Assembly: GCA_021464415.1 (NCBI GenBank)
Contig: CM038466.1
Span: forward strand, 51,742,039-51,806,038
DNA from: Lonicera japonica
Taxonomy: Eukaryota; Streptophyta; Magnoliopsida; Dipsacales; Caprifoliaceae
Direction of reading: 5' to 3'
Length of the DNA stretch: 64,000 nt
Every line of letters begins with the position of its first letter. The stretch's first letter is position 1. Below, piece after piece: positions 21,438 through 34,200 of the stretch. The notes beneath the pieces are model-generated. The model saw only the letters and a program-made list of their open reading frames with translations. It searched no databases and had not been told where the DNA came from. A program made the position numbers and the translations under genes.

Positions 21438-24400
21438 TTACGCGTGAATGGCAGTGTCTTGCGAATGATGATGATCTTCAGTAGTAGGCTTTGAGGAGAA
21501 GCCTTTATTATTTGCCTTCTTGGGGTTCTTTCTCCCATTACTTTGTGTGTCTCTGTTCGCATTTTCAAACAAGATGTCCTGACTGTATGGCTCTACACTC
21601 GCGTCAGTGTGCGGAATCGAGGATAAAGACAGCCACCTGTGTTTAGGCTGTTTGTTCAATCTCATCATTCTCATGCTACTATTATGGTCTATTACGTCTA
21701 TTGAAGCTCGTCCTCGTGTTAAAATCTCCCTTGATACATCTGCTGCAGATATTTCACATTTGGATGGAGCTGCAGCCGTGGCTGTGGTTATTATCTCTTT
21801 TGCTTTGGACTCGCATCTTTCTATGTGTTGCACTTTCAACTCCGCCTTTGTGGGCATCAGTGCTCTTTCCTCCGATTGAAGAAGAACAAGGTCTTCAGTA
21901 TTACTCCTACTGTGACCGACACCAAATTGAGGGGAAAATGGATTTATCTGATTTAGTAGTATTGTATTTTTCACTTCTTCCAAGTACGAGGAAGCAACCG
22001 GTTCTAGGCTCATATTCACAGTGACACCCGGGCATCCAATCGCAATTTTGAGGGCCTTCGATATGCTTTCTTCGCATACCTCAGCTGCTCTCTTGTCTTC
22101 TGGTGTTTTAAACATCAAATGTACAATCGTATTTGCTGTTTTTTGGTTGTTCATGCAAAACACAAAAAAACTTGACTCATTAAAAAGAAGAAAGCAATCG
22201 CCATCTGAGATTTGGTTAAAAATTGACTTATTTCCTTACCCCTGGATACGGATAATGACGCAAGCTTCACTTGGTGGCTTAGGAATGCCTTCATGCTTGT
22301 ACTTTGAATTTTTTCCAGCATATCTTGCCATATCTTTTCCATGTCACCCATGTGTGCCCATTCGGGCATTTTCTCAGCTTGTTTTCCTTTACATATTTGG
22401 GCTTTGTGCAAACTCTTAAAGGTTGTACCTGGTTCCATTGTAGGCTGAGTTGTACTACAGGCACTGATTGCATTACCATCTGTGCATCTGCTTCTGCTTG
22501 TACTGCTGCGTATATCTGGCGATGATTCTGCATTTGGCTTGTCATCTGCAGGCAGATAAGTGTAAGTTGCATAAAGATGCTATGTCAATGTATATCCCCA
22601 ACTGTCACACATGAGACACATGATGAGGGCACAGTTATAGGACAGAGTGACGTGTCATCTTTCTAAGCAACACATTATTGTGTCATCAAAATGTGTCCTC
22701 AAACAGCATCATTCTAAATTTGTTGGCCAGATATATAGTATGCTCTCCCACCATATCCTCGCAGATCTATCTATATTATCATAGTGATCTACATGAACAA
22801 TTGGTTAGCAAAATATATTCACCTTATATACTTGAGCTTCCGTGTTAACTTATGACTAGAACATATGTACCTATATAGCCATAATGTTCACAAAATACAT
22901 ATCCCTCAAGACATAATCAAAAACAGCAAGAAGCAAAAATTAATACCCGAGGGTAGTGTTATGCTCCTCCTAGGAAAGATTGTATCTTGAGAAGCAATTT
23001 CTATAAGGGCAGCAAGTATCCCTGAAGTCTGATCCTCCCAGAGTACTTGATGAGGACCTGAGTTGCCTCTCTGTTTCGACTAGTATCTTAAAGGCACTGC
23101 ACAATCTCGCCATTTGATTATCATCAGCTGCAAAGATTTAGTTTTAAATATAGGGCATCATCAGCAAGTGGACATGTGCACTCCTTCACATACGCTAGAT
23201 TTTTGTGCACGTGCGATGCGTTTGTGGTTCAGTTATATACGAATTAAACTGGTAAAGCTTAAAATGTAGCAAATGGCGTAATGGTCAAAAGCACTAATTC
23301 CCTCGCAAACAACGAGAATTTGGGTCCCCTTGCTTACATTTCAATGAAAAAATATCTTCTTTATTTTGTTTTTTTGTAAAATATAAGCCTACAGAGGCAA
23401 AATTGGGAAAACAAAAACCTGACACGTCTTCAGTAAACCCGAAATTCCCTTTGGCTTTTTATAATAGTAGATACATACATCCATTCCCCAAAGCAATTAT
23501 ATATGTTACTGACCAAGGTGTGATCTGCTTCTCGACAGCCTCTTATCTTTTGATGACAACAAATCTGAATCTGTATCTGCTGAAGCTCCCGAGAGTATGT
23601 CTGTAATGAGAGACGATAACTGTGATATGAGGGCTCTCGGCTCAACACCACCGGTTATCATCAGCTCCTTTGTCACTCTTACAGTCTTGACCGTTTCCCC
23701 CGATACTGCTGTTGCCAGCAAGTCAATAAGCTTGTTCTGAGGAAAAAGCCCCACCTGTAGTAAGTACGAGAAAAGGATAAGCAAACAAAAAAAAAAGTTC
23801 TGATGCTAACACAATTTCATTTTCATCAAGAAGAACGATACGCACAAGTTGTTGGACCATGGAAGTAGTGATTGTTGACCCGAGTAAGGCCAACTGATCC
23901 ACTATGTTCTCGGCTTCTCTCAATGATCCTTCTGACTTGGCAACGATGAGTTTCATTGCTTCCCTTTCTATTCCCATACCCTCGAGAGCCATAATCTTCT
24001 CTAGTTTCATCGCTATATCCTTGTCCCTAAGCTTTGGGAACCAAAACTTTTGGCATCTCGACGATATGCTTATGGGCATGTCATTTACAGCTCCACTTAT
24101 AAGTACAAATACCACATTAGAATCATATAAGGAACCTTGTTGTACTATGCTCAAAAGTTCAAGTTCGCCATATGCTTCAGCATCCTCGATGATAAGGACC
24201 TTGAAACCTGGAACTGACTGAATTTTGCTAAATTCAGTTGTTCGTGTACTACCAGAGTACAAGTGATCCATTATATAAAGGGTTCTTGTGCAACCTGTGC
24301 AACTCCAGCATGGTTTATTGATGGCTATTGATCTAGACTCACAATTCAATGCCATGGCAAATATTCTGGCGGTGGAGGTCTTCCCTGTGCCTCTGGGTCC

Positions 24401-24892
24401 GTGGAAGAGATAAAGAGGTGCGACTCTTTTCTTCTCAACGGCATTAGATATGGCCATAACTGTGATATCATTACCTGCAATGTCGCCAAATTTCCTTGGC
24501 TTATACTTGCAACTGATGCTGCTTGTTTTTCTACTTGAGAGGGACGAGTTACCTTTGCTTTTTTTGTAAGTTGAGCTGAAGCTGATATCATTGGCTTTGG
24601 CTTTCGCTGTCTTTTTATCTTTTGTGGTGTCGTTGGGCTGCTTTCGACTTAATAGATAGATAGTTTTTCTTGTCTTGGTTCGCCTAGTTGTTGATCTTGA
24701 TCTTTGCAATGGAACAGTAGTGGTAGTAGTGGAAGAAGAAGCGCCCACGCTTTGCGACCTGAGGAGGGTGAGGGTGGTGGTGGTTGTGGCGGCACTTTTC
24801 TTCTTTGAGATTGTGGAAGATTGCATTGGAGAAGAAGAATCACCCTCAACCTCACCCACTTGCTTCAACGTCTCTTCCCTTCGTGATGCCAT
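21438..24892 (-). pseudogene. STICHEL-like (DnaX-type AAA+ ATPase) gene with a frameshift in exon 3
   Basis: Exon 1 (24892-23846, 349 codons) has a Ser/Thr-rich start, then KYKPRKFGDIAGN, Walker A GPRGTGKT at 165-172, a zinc module (C184, C195, C198, C201), Walker B-like VLIIEDAE at 232-239, and the arginine-finger region SSRCQKF at 277-283. This order is that of bacterial DNA polymerase III gamma/tau and the plant STICHEL family, known for trichome branching. Exon 2 is 23754-23514, exon 3 23127-22947, exon 4 22545-about 22240, and exon 5 about 22175-21438. Splice phases of exons 1-4 agree. In exon 3 an extra C at 23041 shifts the frame after 'RSSSST' and the original frame meets a TAG. The phase at intron 4 also does not fit the best donor. 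It is shorter (about 790 codons) than STICHEL itself. It could be a pseudogene or carry a sequencing error. Confidence 0.85.
23274..23337 (+). repeat. tRNA-derived SINE-like head in intron 2
   Basis: TGGCGTAATGGTCAAAAGC resembles an A box and GAATTTGGGTCCCC a B box at the right spacing. It lies in intron 2 of the STICHEL-like gene. Confidence 0.4.
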
Positions 24893-24901
24893 TTGTTGGT
24901 G

Positions 24902-24935
24902 GGTGGGTGGAGTGGTGGTGGTGGTGGTGGTTGTT
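24902..24935. repeat. (CCA/CAC)n microsatellite upstream of the STICHEL-like start
   Basis: The + strand reads TGGTGGTGGTGG repeatedly just ahead of the ATG at 24892 (- strand), i.e. in the presumed 5' leader. Confidence 0.8.
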
Positions 24936-25640
24936 AATGGTTTTGGCTTTGGGTTTGGAGGACAAAACAGTGAGCTCTGATCAAAAGTTTATACTCAGAG
25001 AGTGACATCTTAAGTTCGAATTTTGAAAGTCAGTTGCAAGTTCGAAACTGAGGAGGCGAGTATGACAGCTTAACGAAAATTGAAGTATTCCATGCATGGG
25101 ATCGAGCTTGTGGATTTAGAGCGAAAGGAAGTTTCATATAACATATATACAGGCTCGAATCTTGCGAAGGACAGTGTCAAACCTTATCTACGACAATTTT
25201 AAATACCTCTAAAAAACAATTTTTATCTGTGACCATCTCATTTGTATAGCTAACCATTTTTTATTAAAACCATCCACTCTAGTCCTACTTGAGTTATAAA
25301 GACAATAAAAGCCATTATTTATTTTATTTTTTTGTTGGTGTAATTTATTTATGATTAAGGACTAGAGTTTAAAAAAAATGCAAGACATTATTTTTTTTAA
25401 AATGTTTTGGTGAAGATTGAAGTATCTTAGCTGTCAACTAACCAACCTTATTGTGTCTCTAAGCAGGCTGCCGACTCTTTGGCCGGCAATTCTTTTTAAA
25501 ACTATATAGACAATAATTAAACCTCTGCCTGCCCTTATCAGCTTTTAAATATGCCTATGTTGATGTCACAAAATTTATAAAAATTATTAGTTACAAAAAT
25601 AAAAATTATCTCTATGATTGACCATCTTTTAACAAGCTTA

Positions 25641-25926
25641 TATATAGGTGGGTGCCATTGACACACACCAAAATACTCACTAACATTCTGTCATATTTGT
25701 TCGGCCCTTAAGGATCGAGTATATGTGTACATATTCGGTGACTAGGGACTGAATCATTTTTGAATAAAAAAATTATACTAGCTCGGCCCTTAATAACCGA
25801 GTATGTGCACATATACTCGGTCCTTAAGGGTCGAGCCAATGTGCACATACTTGGTCCTTAAGGGCTGAACTAGTTGGGAGTGTTAGAGAGTGTTTTGGAG
25901 TGTGTCAATAGTAGCCACCTATATAT
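25641..25926. mobile_element. MITE with long imperfect inverted termini
   Basis: Ends TATATAGGTGG...CCACCTATATA. The first about 45 bp (GGTGCCATTGACACACACC...) pair with the last about 45 bp. Inside are three CTCGGYCCTTAA-type palindromes, so nearly the whole element folds back. It has no ORF. A diverged relative is at 56512-56712. The superfamily is unclear. Confidence 0.7.
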
Positions 25927-26779
25927 ATATACACCCAGACAACCTCTTCTTGACATGACTAATTTTTAAAAACTAAATGCGGACAATTATTTTAAAGGTA
26001 TAAATGGATGAATTTTTTTATAAAACTTTGTAAGGATGATCTTCATTGTTAGTAGATCTTCATCAAAAAATTTAACTAAAAAGTCGGTTAACTTAAAAAA
26101 TAATATATATGCACATTTTTTGGCTATTGAATTATAGACTATTTAGTTAATTCACTTTCCAGTTGAATTTTTTAATTTTTCCATGAAATTTGGTTGAGAT
26201 GATCTACTAATAACAGAGATCATCTCAACAATTAAAGTTTCATAAAAATATTCATCTGTTTATTCCCTTGAAATGGTTGGTCTGCATTTGGTCCTTAAAA
26301 AATTGGACCTCTTAAGAGAACGGTTGTATATATATAATTTACTACTGGAAATATGTAATGACTATGGGATAGATGCATAATAATTCTTCACATTATGTAT
26401 ATACTTTAAGTATATGTAATGACATTTAGTTATGTAGCGATAAGATAGATATTATTCGGGCACAAAGTCATGATTTCACATCTTAATATTAAACAATATT
26501 TTATTTTTAAAGTATGAAAAGTAATTTTGTAATTTGACATTTGTACTTAATACTCATTTGATTTGAGTTTCTGTTCGTTCTTGAAACACTAAATGGTTAC
26601 TGTAAAAGCAAAAATTTGAGTGTCATCAACTTATAATTAGACATCTTAATTCTTAATGTGAATTTAATATTTTACAATATCAAAAACAAAAATAAACTCA
26701 AATCAAACAAGCATTTAAAATTCTCCTCTCAATTATATAGTATAGATTATAAAGGTTTGAAGGAAGTCATAATAATTCA

Positions 26780-28196
26780 AAGGGTGCTAGTAAAAGCACC
26801 CTTAAAATTCAATTTAAATACCTTTTTTTAATTTTAAAAAGAAATCATTTAAGTAAAAGTTGTATTTTAAAGACACCCTCACATGTTCAAAGCTAATATT
26901 TTGAAAGGTTTTCTTCTCACCCTTTTATTTTATTGTATTTTGCCTATTTCATACACTTAATTATATATATATATATTAAAAAAAATGTGCGAGGGGAGTT
27001 TTAGGGGGGGGGGGGGGGACCATGGGATCTATGTGTATGAGAAGGGGTCCATGGTCCCCCCCCCCCCCCCAAAACCCCCCCCGCACAATTTTTTTTAATA
27101 TATATATATAATTAAGTGTATGAAATTTCTATTGTGATCCCCCCAAAATAATAATAATAAAATAGCAGAGGGAGAGCGTGCATTCTCGACTATGAGCATT
27201 GTTAAATCCAAACTTTCAAGTAAAATGGAAGATGAATTTTTTTTTTATACTATCTTCATTGAAAGGGAAATTGCAAGAAATGTATGTATTTTGTAATGCA
27301 AATTTATATTTTTTCTATTTTATAATGCAATTTTATATTTTTTATATTAAGTATGTTACGTTGTTGAAAATCGTATGGTCCCCTCCAAAAAACATTTCTG
27401 GATCCGCCCCTATACTTATTTCTCACAATTCCTTGGGCAACACAACATCACTTATATTGCTCTTTCATACATTCTTATATATATATATACATATGCATAT
27501 ATGTATTACCATGTATATATAAACATTCTTCTCTATATCTATTTATATACATTTAAGTGTGTTGTCATATATTTGTAGAATCTTTATCGTATATTTGTGT
27601 TATATTATTGTTGTAGTTGGAATTTGATTTCAACTTTTTATATGTAATTGATTGTGGTTTACGGTGTTAGAAGCTAAGTATATGACTATATTGGATTTTC
27701 AAGAGAAGCAATTTATAATTTTATAGACAAATATGTTCTCAATTGCAGGCATTCTATATACGAAATTTCATTTTATCACTCTTTCTTGATGAGATTTTGA
27801 ATTTTTATATAACAAAAACGAAAGTAGAAAAAGATTAATTTTAGTGCATTGAATTAGTTGGTGAACATAAGGATGTAAAACTACATCAATTTTCGCGAGC
27901 TATAGTTTCATTGCTACAACAATAACATTCTTCATTAACTTAAATTAATCTAACATAAAATTGTATATATTTGTAGATACTACATTTGATGTAAGAAAAT
28001 TCTACAACAAAGTCCATTTGCAGCGACTGTGAAGTTGATTGTAAATAAGTCGATTTGATAAATAAGTGCATGATTCTACTAGGATGCTCTAACTATTATA
28101 GATGCTTTAACTATTACAGGTGCTCTTGTAAAAATAAAATTTAATACTTAAAAAATAAGTGTTTAAATTAATTTTCAATGGTGCTTACCAGCACCC
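26780..28196. mobile_element. TIR element of unassigned superfamily (about 1.4 kb)
   Basis: The left end AAGGGTGCTAGTAAAAGCACC pairs with the right end GGTGCTTACCAGCACCC, with weaker complementarity continuing inward (AATTTAAAT region). TAATTCA occurs directly outside both ends (26773-26779 and 28197-28203) and looks like a target duplication. No transposase is seen; it contains the fold-back at 26947-27125. Confidence 0.6.
26947..27125. repeat. 179-bp fold-back with poly-G/poly-C arms
   Basis: The left arm runs TTTCATACACTTAATTATAT...GGGG...ACCATGG and the right arm is its complement, down to GTGTATGAAA. Arms are about 78-80 bp around a loop of about 20 nt. Each arm carries a run of over ten G (or C). 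Confidence 0.9.
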
Positions 28197-28203
28197 TAAT
28201 TCA

Positions 28204-29579
28204 GATCCCAGGAATAATTTGAGTTTTACGGATAACAATGTATTGCGGAATATTAGGTTCCTAATTGACCCATTTTGTCCTTATTGTCTTGTACTCATCT
28301 TCTATTTCCCCATTATTTTATATTAGAAAGACCAAGAAGTTGGGGCTTGTATATTTAAATTAAGTCTGTCCTCAAACAAAGCTTGAGAATAATAAAATTT
28401 TTGGAACCCAAAATTTGGGCTTTACAAATTATAATATTTGGTTCATTGGTTACTCATTTCGTCTTGTGCCTGCTATATTTTTTTATATGTATTGTATACT
28501 TCTCTATTACATGAATATAACTGGTCGCACATTTTATCTAATTCCCTCTCAATATATAGCCACTGAGTTCCAAAATATTTTTGCAGAAGTCAAAATTTAA
28601 CCTAAAAAATTTCCAATATAACTTAGAACAAAATTCATTGCGCTAAAATTAGACCACTCTTAATTGATGGTTATAATCCACCTTTGAGCAACAAATAGAC
28701 CAAGGTACAATCATCGATATGTTGTGTATTACTGTCGGTCAAAATGATTTGACTACTGGCCGCTTAAAGAAGAAAGATATTGCATCCTCTGATTTGATTT
28801 ATGTCTTTTTTTTTGGTAAGTGATTTGTAAGAGTCGCTATAAGTGTTCGCTAAGTATTAATATAAGCCAACCAATTATACATATATAGTGGTGGAGCCTA
28901 GAGATGACTTCATCAGGCTCTCTAGAATCACTAATACTAGAGTTTTGTTCGCAAGTAATATGTGTGTGATTCAGGTGTAATTTGGTTTTTAAATTTTTTT
29001 TTTTAAAATCTAATATGTAGTGTAGTGTAGTCATCGAGACTCAAAGAATACTACTGCTTACGTTATAAAAAATCCTCTTTAGTAAAATAAAAAGCCGCTA
29101 GGATAAAATATAAAAATTAAAAATTTAAACCGAAATACCTTCTGACCTTATATAATAATACAAATGCGGGCATCAAGCCCACTCAAAGTTATATTATTGG
29201 GCTTTTTCGCCGGCCCACTCTTAATAAAAAGTGCCACAAATTCAAACCGTTGAGCAAATGGACAAACTTTCTTCTGTTAACCGCTTTACCAAGTCCTCAT
29301 TCATTTAATAATTCGGAGAATTTAAATAAAATAGTATATATGCTAAATAGATATATTAAGTTTATATTTGTTTTTTGCTCCAAAAAAAAAAAGTTTATAT
29401 TTGTTTTGAAGTGTGATATGTCAAAAAAAAATCAAATATTAAATGTTGAATCATTGTGAATGGTGGGTGCGTTTGTAGGATTTATTGTCGTTCGTTCAAT
29501 GTTTTGTAAAAAAGTCTAATCTTATTGAAAATTCACTCATTTAAGTGTTTTACCACAAAAAAACCCTATCTCTTTTCGC
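28204..29579. other. AT-rich intergenic DNA, no gene seen
   Basis: Only short chance ORFs; no protein family is recognisable on either strand. Confidence 0.6.
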
Positions 29580-30150
29580 GGGTGCTATTTCGTTTAAGTT
29601 ACTTTGCTTATCGTACTGCGATTGCATAGTAAGCTAGGAATTTTTAGAAAATAATTGGACATAGTCAAACATCTCGCTTATTAATTTAATGGATTTTTTC
29701 AAAAGGTTCATTGATATCTTAAATCCTTATGGTATTGTGATTTCTTAAATATTTATGTCAAACATCTCGTTTGTTAATCTAATCGAATCTTTGTTCATTG
29801 ATTTTTTAAATCTTAAATATTTTGTTTCACTTACTTTGCTTATGGTATTGTGATTGCATAGTAAGCTAGGAAGTTTTTGAAAATAATTGAACATAAATGT
29901 TCTAAGTCAAACATCTCGTTTGTTAATTTAATTGAATTTTTCAAAATGTTCATTGATATCGTAAATCTCTTAAATATTTATGCGGGTGCTATTTGGTTTC
30001 ACTTACTTTACTTATCGTATTGTGATTGCATAGTAAGGAATTTTTTGAAAATAATTGGTCAAAAGTGTTCTAAATCAATGAAATCATTTGTTAATTTAAT
30101 CGAATTTTTCAGAAGGTTCCTTGATATCTTAAATCTTTTAAATATTTATA
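29580..30150. repeat. Tandem repeat, three to four diverged units of about 170-230 bp
   Basis: The motif ACTTTGCTTATCGTA-TG-GATTGCATAGTAAG starts near 29601, 29833 and 30005. Each is followed by GAAAATAATTG, TTTGTTAATTTAAT and TTCATTGATATC. A partial unit lies at about 29757-29825. An (AT)n run follows to about 30191. Confidence 0.85.
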
Positions 30151-30156
30151 AACAAG

Positions 30157-30195
<39 letters not shown>

Positions 30196-30224
30196 GAACT
30201 ATAGGATTATGTGTTTTCCGAGCT

Positions 30225-31270
30225 TCATTTTTGAGATAGACATCTATCTAGAAACACATCTCTTGGTTTATTTGAGAGATTCATTGTTTTGTATTAGTTT
30301 CATAACTTAGATTTGTTTCTCTTCATTAGTTCTCTGATTCAGAAACTAACGAAATTCTTGATAGACTAATAGGTATTGTGAATTTGATTATAAAATCAAA
30401 TCTTTTGTTTGGACCCGGATTATGTTTTTCAGATCTCTTCCCTATTTGTCTAGCTCGCAAATTGGTGGTCTTCTCTTTCATAGTTAATTAATGGATCAAC
30501 ATACCACGTCTATGTGTAATTTTTGTTTCATGTTTTGTATTTAACGCTCAAAAACATTTTGATAGTGCTCGATATAATCTGACAACTAACGTGCTGTTTG
30601 TTTTTACCTCTTAATACTAAATGGAAGTCTATTCAGCGTTAAGAGGTATAATTAGTGTTTGTCTTCTTACCTCTTAATGCTGAATTAAATTAAAATTCAG
30701 CATTAAGTATTAAGAGATAATTCATGCGCCGAATGCTTAATTTAACTTTAATGAAATTTTATTCCATTGGTACCCCTATTCTTTTGAGTCATTAAACATT
30801 GATTTATAAAACACTAATAAAAGTAAAATTGTAACGTGCCATGAATTCAACATTCAAAACTAATTAAAACCAAACACATTTTTCAAAAGTTCCATTCAGC
30901 ATTAAGCATTCATAATTCAGCATCTATTGTTCAGCATTCAAAAGCTAAAAAATCAAACGGCCCCTAAGTCACCATTGCGCGCCATATGTTACATTTTTCA
31001 AATTTGTGTGCCCCTCTTTTGTCTAGGTTGCGAAATTGGTTATAAATCAAACTAGTTCCAATTGTACAAATCTATTTACTTTCCTACTTTATCTCATTAC
31101 CTTTTGTCTTGCTTTCTATCGATCTTCAGTTGCAAAAGCAGGTGCCTAATAATCATTATTTCGCCTTTGGAACATAGGTTGACGTATATATGGAAATGGT
31201 ATTTTTCAAAAGGTAGAGAAAACTGTCATTGTTCATGGCATTTTCTATTACAGGTTAGTTACGGCTAAGC
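30225..31270 (+). repeat. Segmental duplicate A (paralogous to 36990-38300)
   Basis: Co-linear blocks are shared with the second copy: 'GTTTATTTGAGAGATTCATTG', 'ATTATGTTTTTCA', 'CTTTCATA-TTAGTTAATGGA', 'CTCTTTTGTCTAGGTTG', 'CTTCAGTTGCAAA', and 'GTCATTGTTCATGGCATTT' near the end. It contains a MITE absent from the other copy. No protein is recognisable; the blocks may be old non-coding exon and intron sequence. Confidence 0.75.
30590..30964. mobile_element. PIF/Harbinger-type (Tourist-like) MITE, 375 bp
   Basis: Ends CGTGCTGTTTGTTTTTACC and, reverse-complemented, GGGGCCGTTTGATTTTTTAG. TAA duplications lie at 30587-30589 and 30965-30967. It has many internal CTTAATGCTGAAT repeats. The paralogous segment at 37.7-38.0 kb lacks it, consistent with insertion after the duplication. 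Confidence 0.8.
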
Positions 31271-34200
31271 TAAGGTTTGTTCAACTTGAGGATTCAAAAT
31301 CAATGAAAGCAAATTTTATTAGACAGGGACTTTATGATTCGAAGTGTATTTATGATTCTGCGCGCCATAATCTTGATTTGCGAAAAAAATATGGAAAATA
31401 GTGTAATAGTAAAGTAGTGTATTAGTCTTGATTTATTCGACGGCATACTCCTTACTCAGGTTGTAGGAGGTTATTATGTTGTGTGGTTAGCGGGGCCAGT
31501 CCTGAATTATATACAGCCTTTTGCATAAATTGGACTTACATCTTGGTCCTCTATTCAACTGATCTTCTAAAAATATTTGTGTTTAACGCCTACGTTAATC
31601 ATAAAATATTTTAGTGTAATCAGGACCCTGAGCGAGTATCCACGCTGCATAACCGCTGAGCAGATCTTAGTGGCTAGAAGAGAACAAGGAGTCCCAAATC
31701 TCCGAGCACGTTGTAGATGAAGCATGCAAAACAATGCCATGAGCCACCATATTTCCTTCAAGAGGAATAAATTGAAAATTAACTATAATTCAAATTAAAT
31801 TGCTAAATTGACCTTCATTGCTTTAGAAATCTAAATGATACTCAACTCGAACCGATAACTTTTACCCTAAATTATACTTCACATAACAACTCAACCAAAG
31901 AGCATGACTATCTCTGAGACTGGATCAAAAACATTTTTTTACAGTCGGGTATATTTGGTGCCGGCTACAGAAGTTCTGCCTCTTGTTTAAGCTTTGGAGG
32001 TGGGTTTTTTTCACCTCCCACATTTGTTACTTTTATTGGAATGATAATACTCTACTGCCATAGTTTGGGGTTAGAGGCTTTATTGAACAAAATAAAAATA
32101 AAAATTTGATAGTTATTCAAAATTTGTGGAGTTTCAAGTTTCTCTATTGGGCCTGCAACTTTTGTGAGCAGGGTCATTCAAATGAATTTGATTGAAGAGA
32201 AAATTATCATCCTGGTGAAACTTCTACTCACATAATCTGTAATTGTGATTCCATGCTGAAGATCCTCATACTTGGTATTAACACAATTTCTTGATGGTGC
32301 ATGATATGAGTTAAAATGTCTAAATTTTTCATGCAACTATTGGGATATTGTTTTCTTGGATAAAAGTTGAGGAACTTTTTATGGAAATGGTGAGATTGAG
32401 GAAAGAAAGAACATTTGATCAAGGAAAAAAAATCGGGAAGAGCTCATACTCGGGATACAAATGAAGTTCTTGATTTCAAAGTTCTGGTACTAGGTGAGAT
32501 TATCTACACGATAAAATGCCTGTATTTGATGCAAATGATTTGAAATTAATGCAATTTGTGAATTTTGACATGAAAGAAATTGGTTTCGAGAAACCATGAC
32601 ATTTTTTCAGACTCTCATTTCCCAAGTTTTTCGGTGTTTAACTAAACTTAGTATATATTTGTCAAGGTCTTTGCTGAATTGGACGATATGATTGAACAGA
32701 GAATCATTGAAGGCTCTGCTTTAAGTGTTTTGCATTGATGTGAAATAATTTAAAGTTTGTGCTATCCATTTTATTTCCTTGTGAATCATGTTACGTTGTG
32801 TTTTCCTATATCAAAGTTTATATCAGATCAATTCATTAAATGGAATGCAAGTCAGATTGTGGATCAATTTAGATTGAATGTCTACTATAATTCTTCTACT
32901 CTTGTGATTATCCATTTACTTGAACAATAATATATATCCATACTTCCATTTAATTTTTGTATGTCAAAGCCTTGCTCGAGTATTCTGTTTGTATAATCCT
33001 TGCATTTGGTGGTGCTTGACTGGCTGAGTTAAAATCTCAACTGCCTAGAGTGTTCGAAACCATTTATCCCATAAGTTTAAGCAGTTAGACAGTGGACTAA
33101 CAATGTAGATTAGCTCTTTGACGTACACTCCCACTCATATGGAGAGACAAACCTAACCAAGGTGAACCAATATAGTGCACAATAACGTGTGCGTGAACAA
33201 CACAAAAGGAGAGAAAATGCAAGCGGAAAAATTCGATCCCAAGACCGAATTCTAATACCATATATGTTAGACACCATCTCTCCTAAAAACTGTAGTGGTT
33301 CGAAAATGTTAACTTGCTTGATCTCCATCAAGTTTTGATAATTTTCCACCCTCTTTCCTTTTGATAATTTCAACGTAAACAATTTGTGTATATAAAATAT
33401 ACTATTCTATATGCATTTAATTATTGGTCTTAAATACTATATTTCCAAGTGTTTTAAGCATGAGCTGGGAAATGTTATTACGTAAGAGAATGATGTGGGA
33501 ATTCTGGTGCAAACGGTATGGTTCACGTAGGTTATACCGGTGCGCCTACTCGGATCAATAATGGGCTTACACATTTAATCAATTATATTATGGGCTATCT
33601 AGTGCATCTAATGGATATGTGATTTGCAATGTATAGAGACCTAATAATAGTCATGATTGATGGGATTTTATTTGAACTAGTATATAAAGACCTTAGGGTT
33701 ATGGTCCCTAAATCAAATCATTATACGTACCCTCTGCTTCTCTTCCCCATCTTAGAAGAAAAAAAAACCATTGAGCACTCTAGGATTTGACATCGGAAGG
33801 CTACAACAAACCAACAAAGCTTTCATGCCATAAACTTACAAAGCTTCCACACTCTACATCATCATGGATTCAGGTACGCTTGGTAAAGATTAATTTCTTA
33901 AGAACTAGACAAGATTAGGATCCTTAAAGTTAATGTGATTTTCTAATAATAATCCTACAAATGATATAAAGGAAACCAGCTAATTGATAATCTATTTAAG
34001 TATACCTAACTGGCTCGCGAGAGAGAGAGAGAGGGGGGGAGGGGTTAATAGAAATATGAAAATGAATATTTGTTCCTTTATATGGAAATGTTCATAGGTA
34101 TAATGCTTGCATCTCTAAGAGATAATTGATTGAAGAATATACCGTAGTTCAAGATTGGATATATTAATGTTCAGGGTGCAAAATTTTTCTTCTGATTTCA

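Noticed and set aside
31567..31761. 64-codon - strand ORF (MKEIWWLMALFC...)
   Set aside because: Faint likeness to a LINE tail but too short and without the diagnostic WxERNxR motif.
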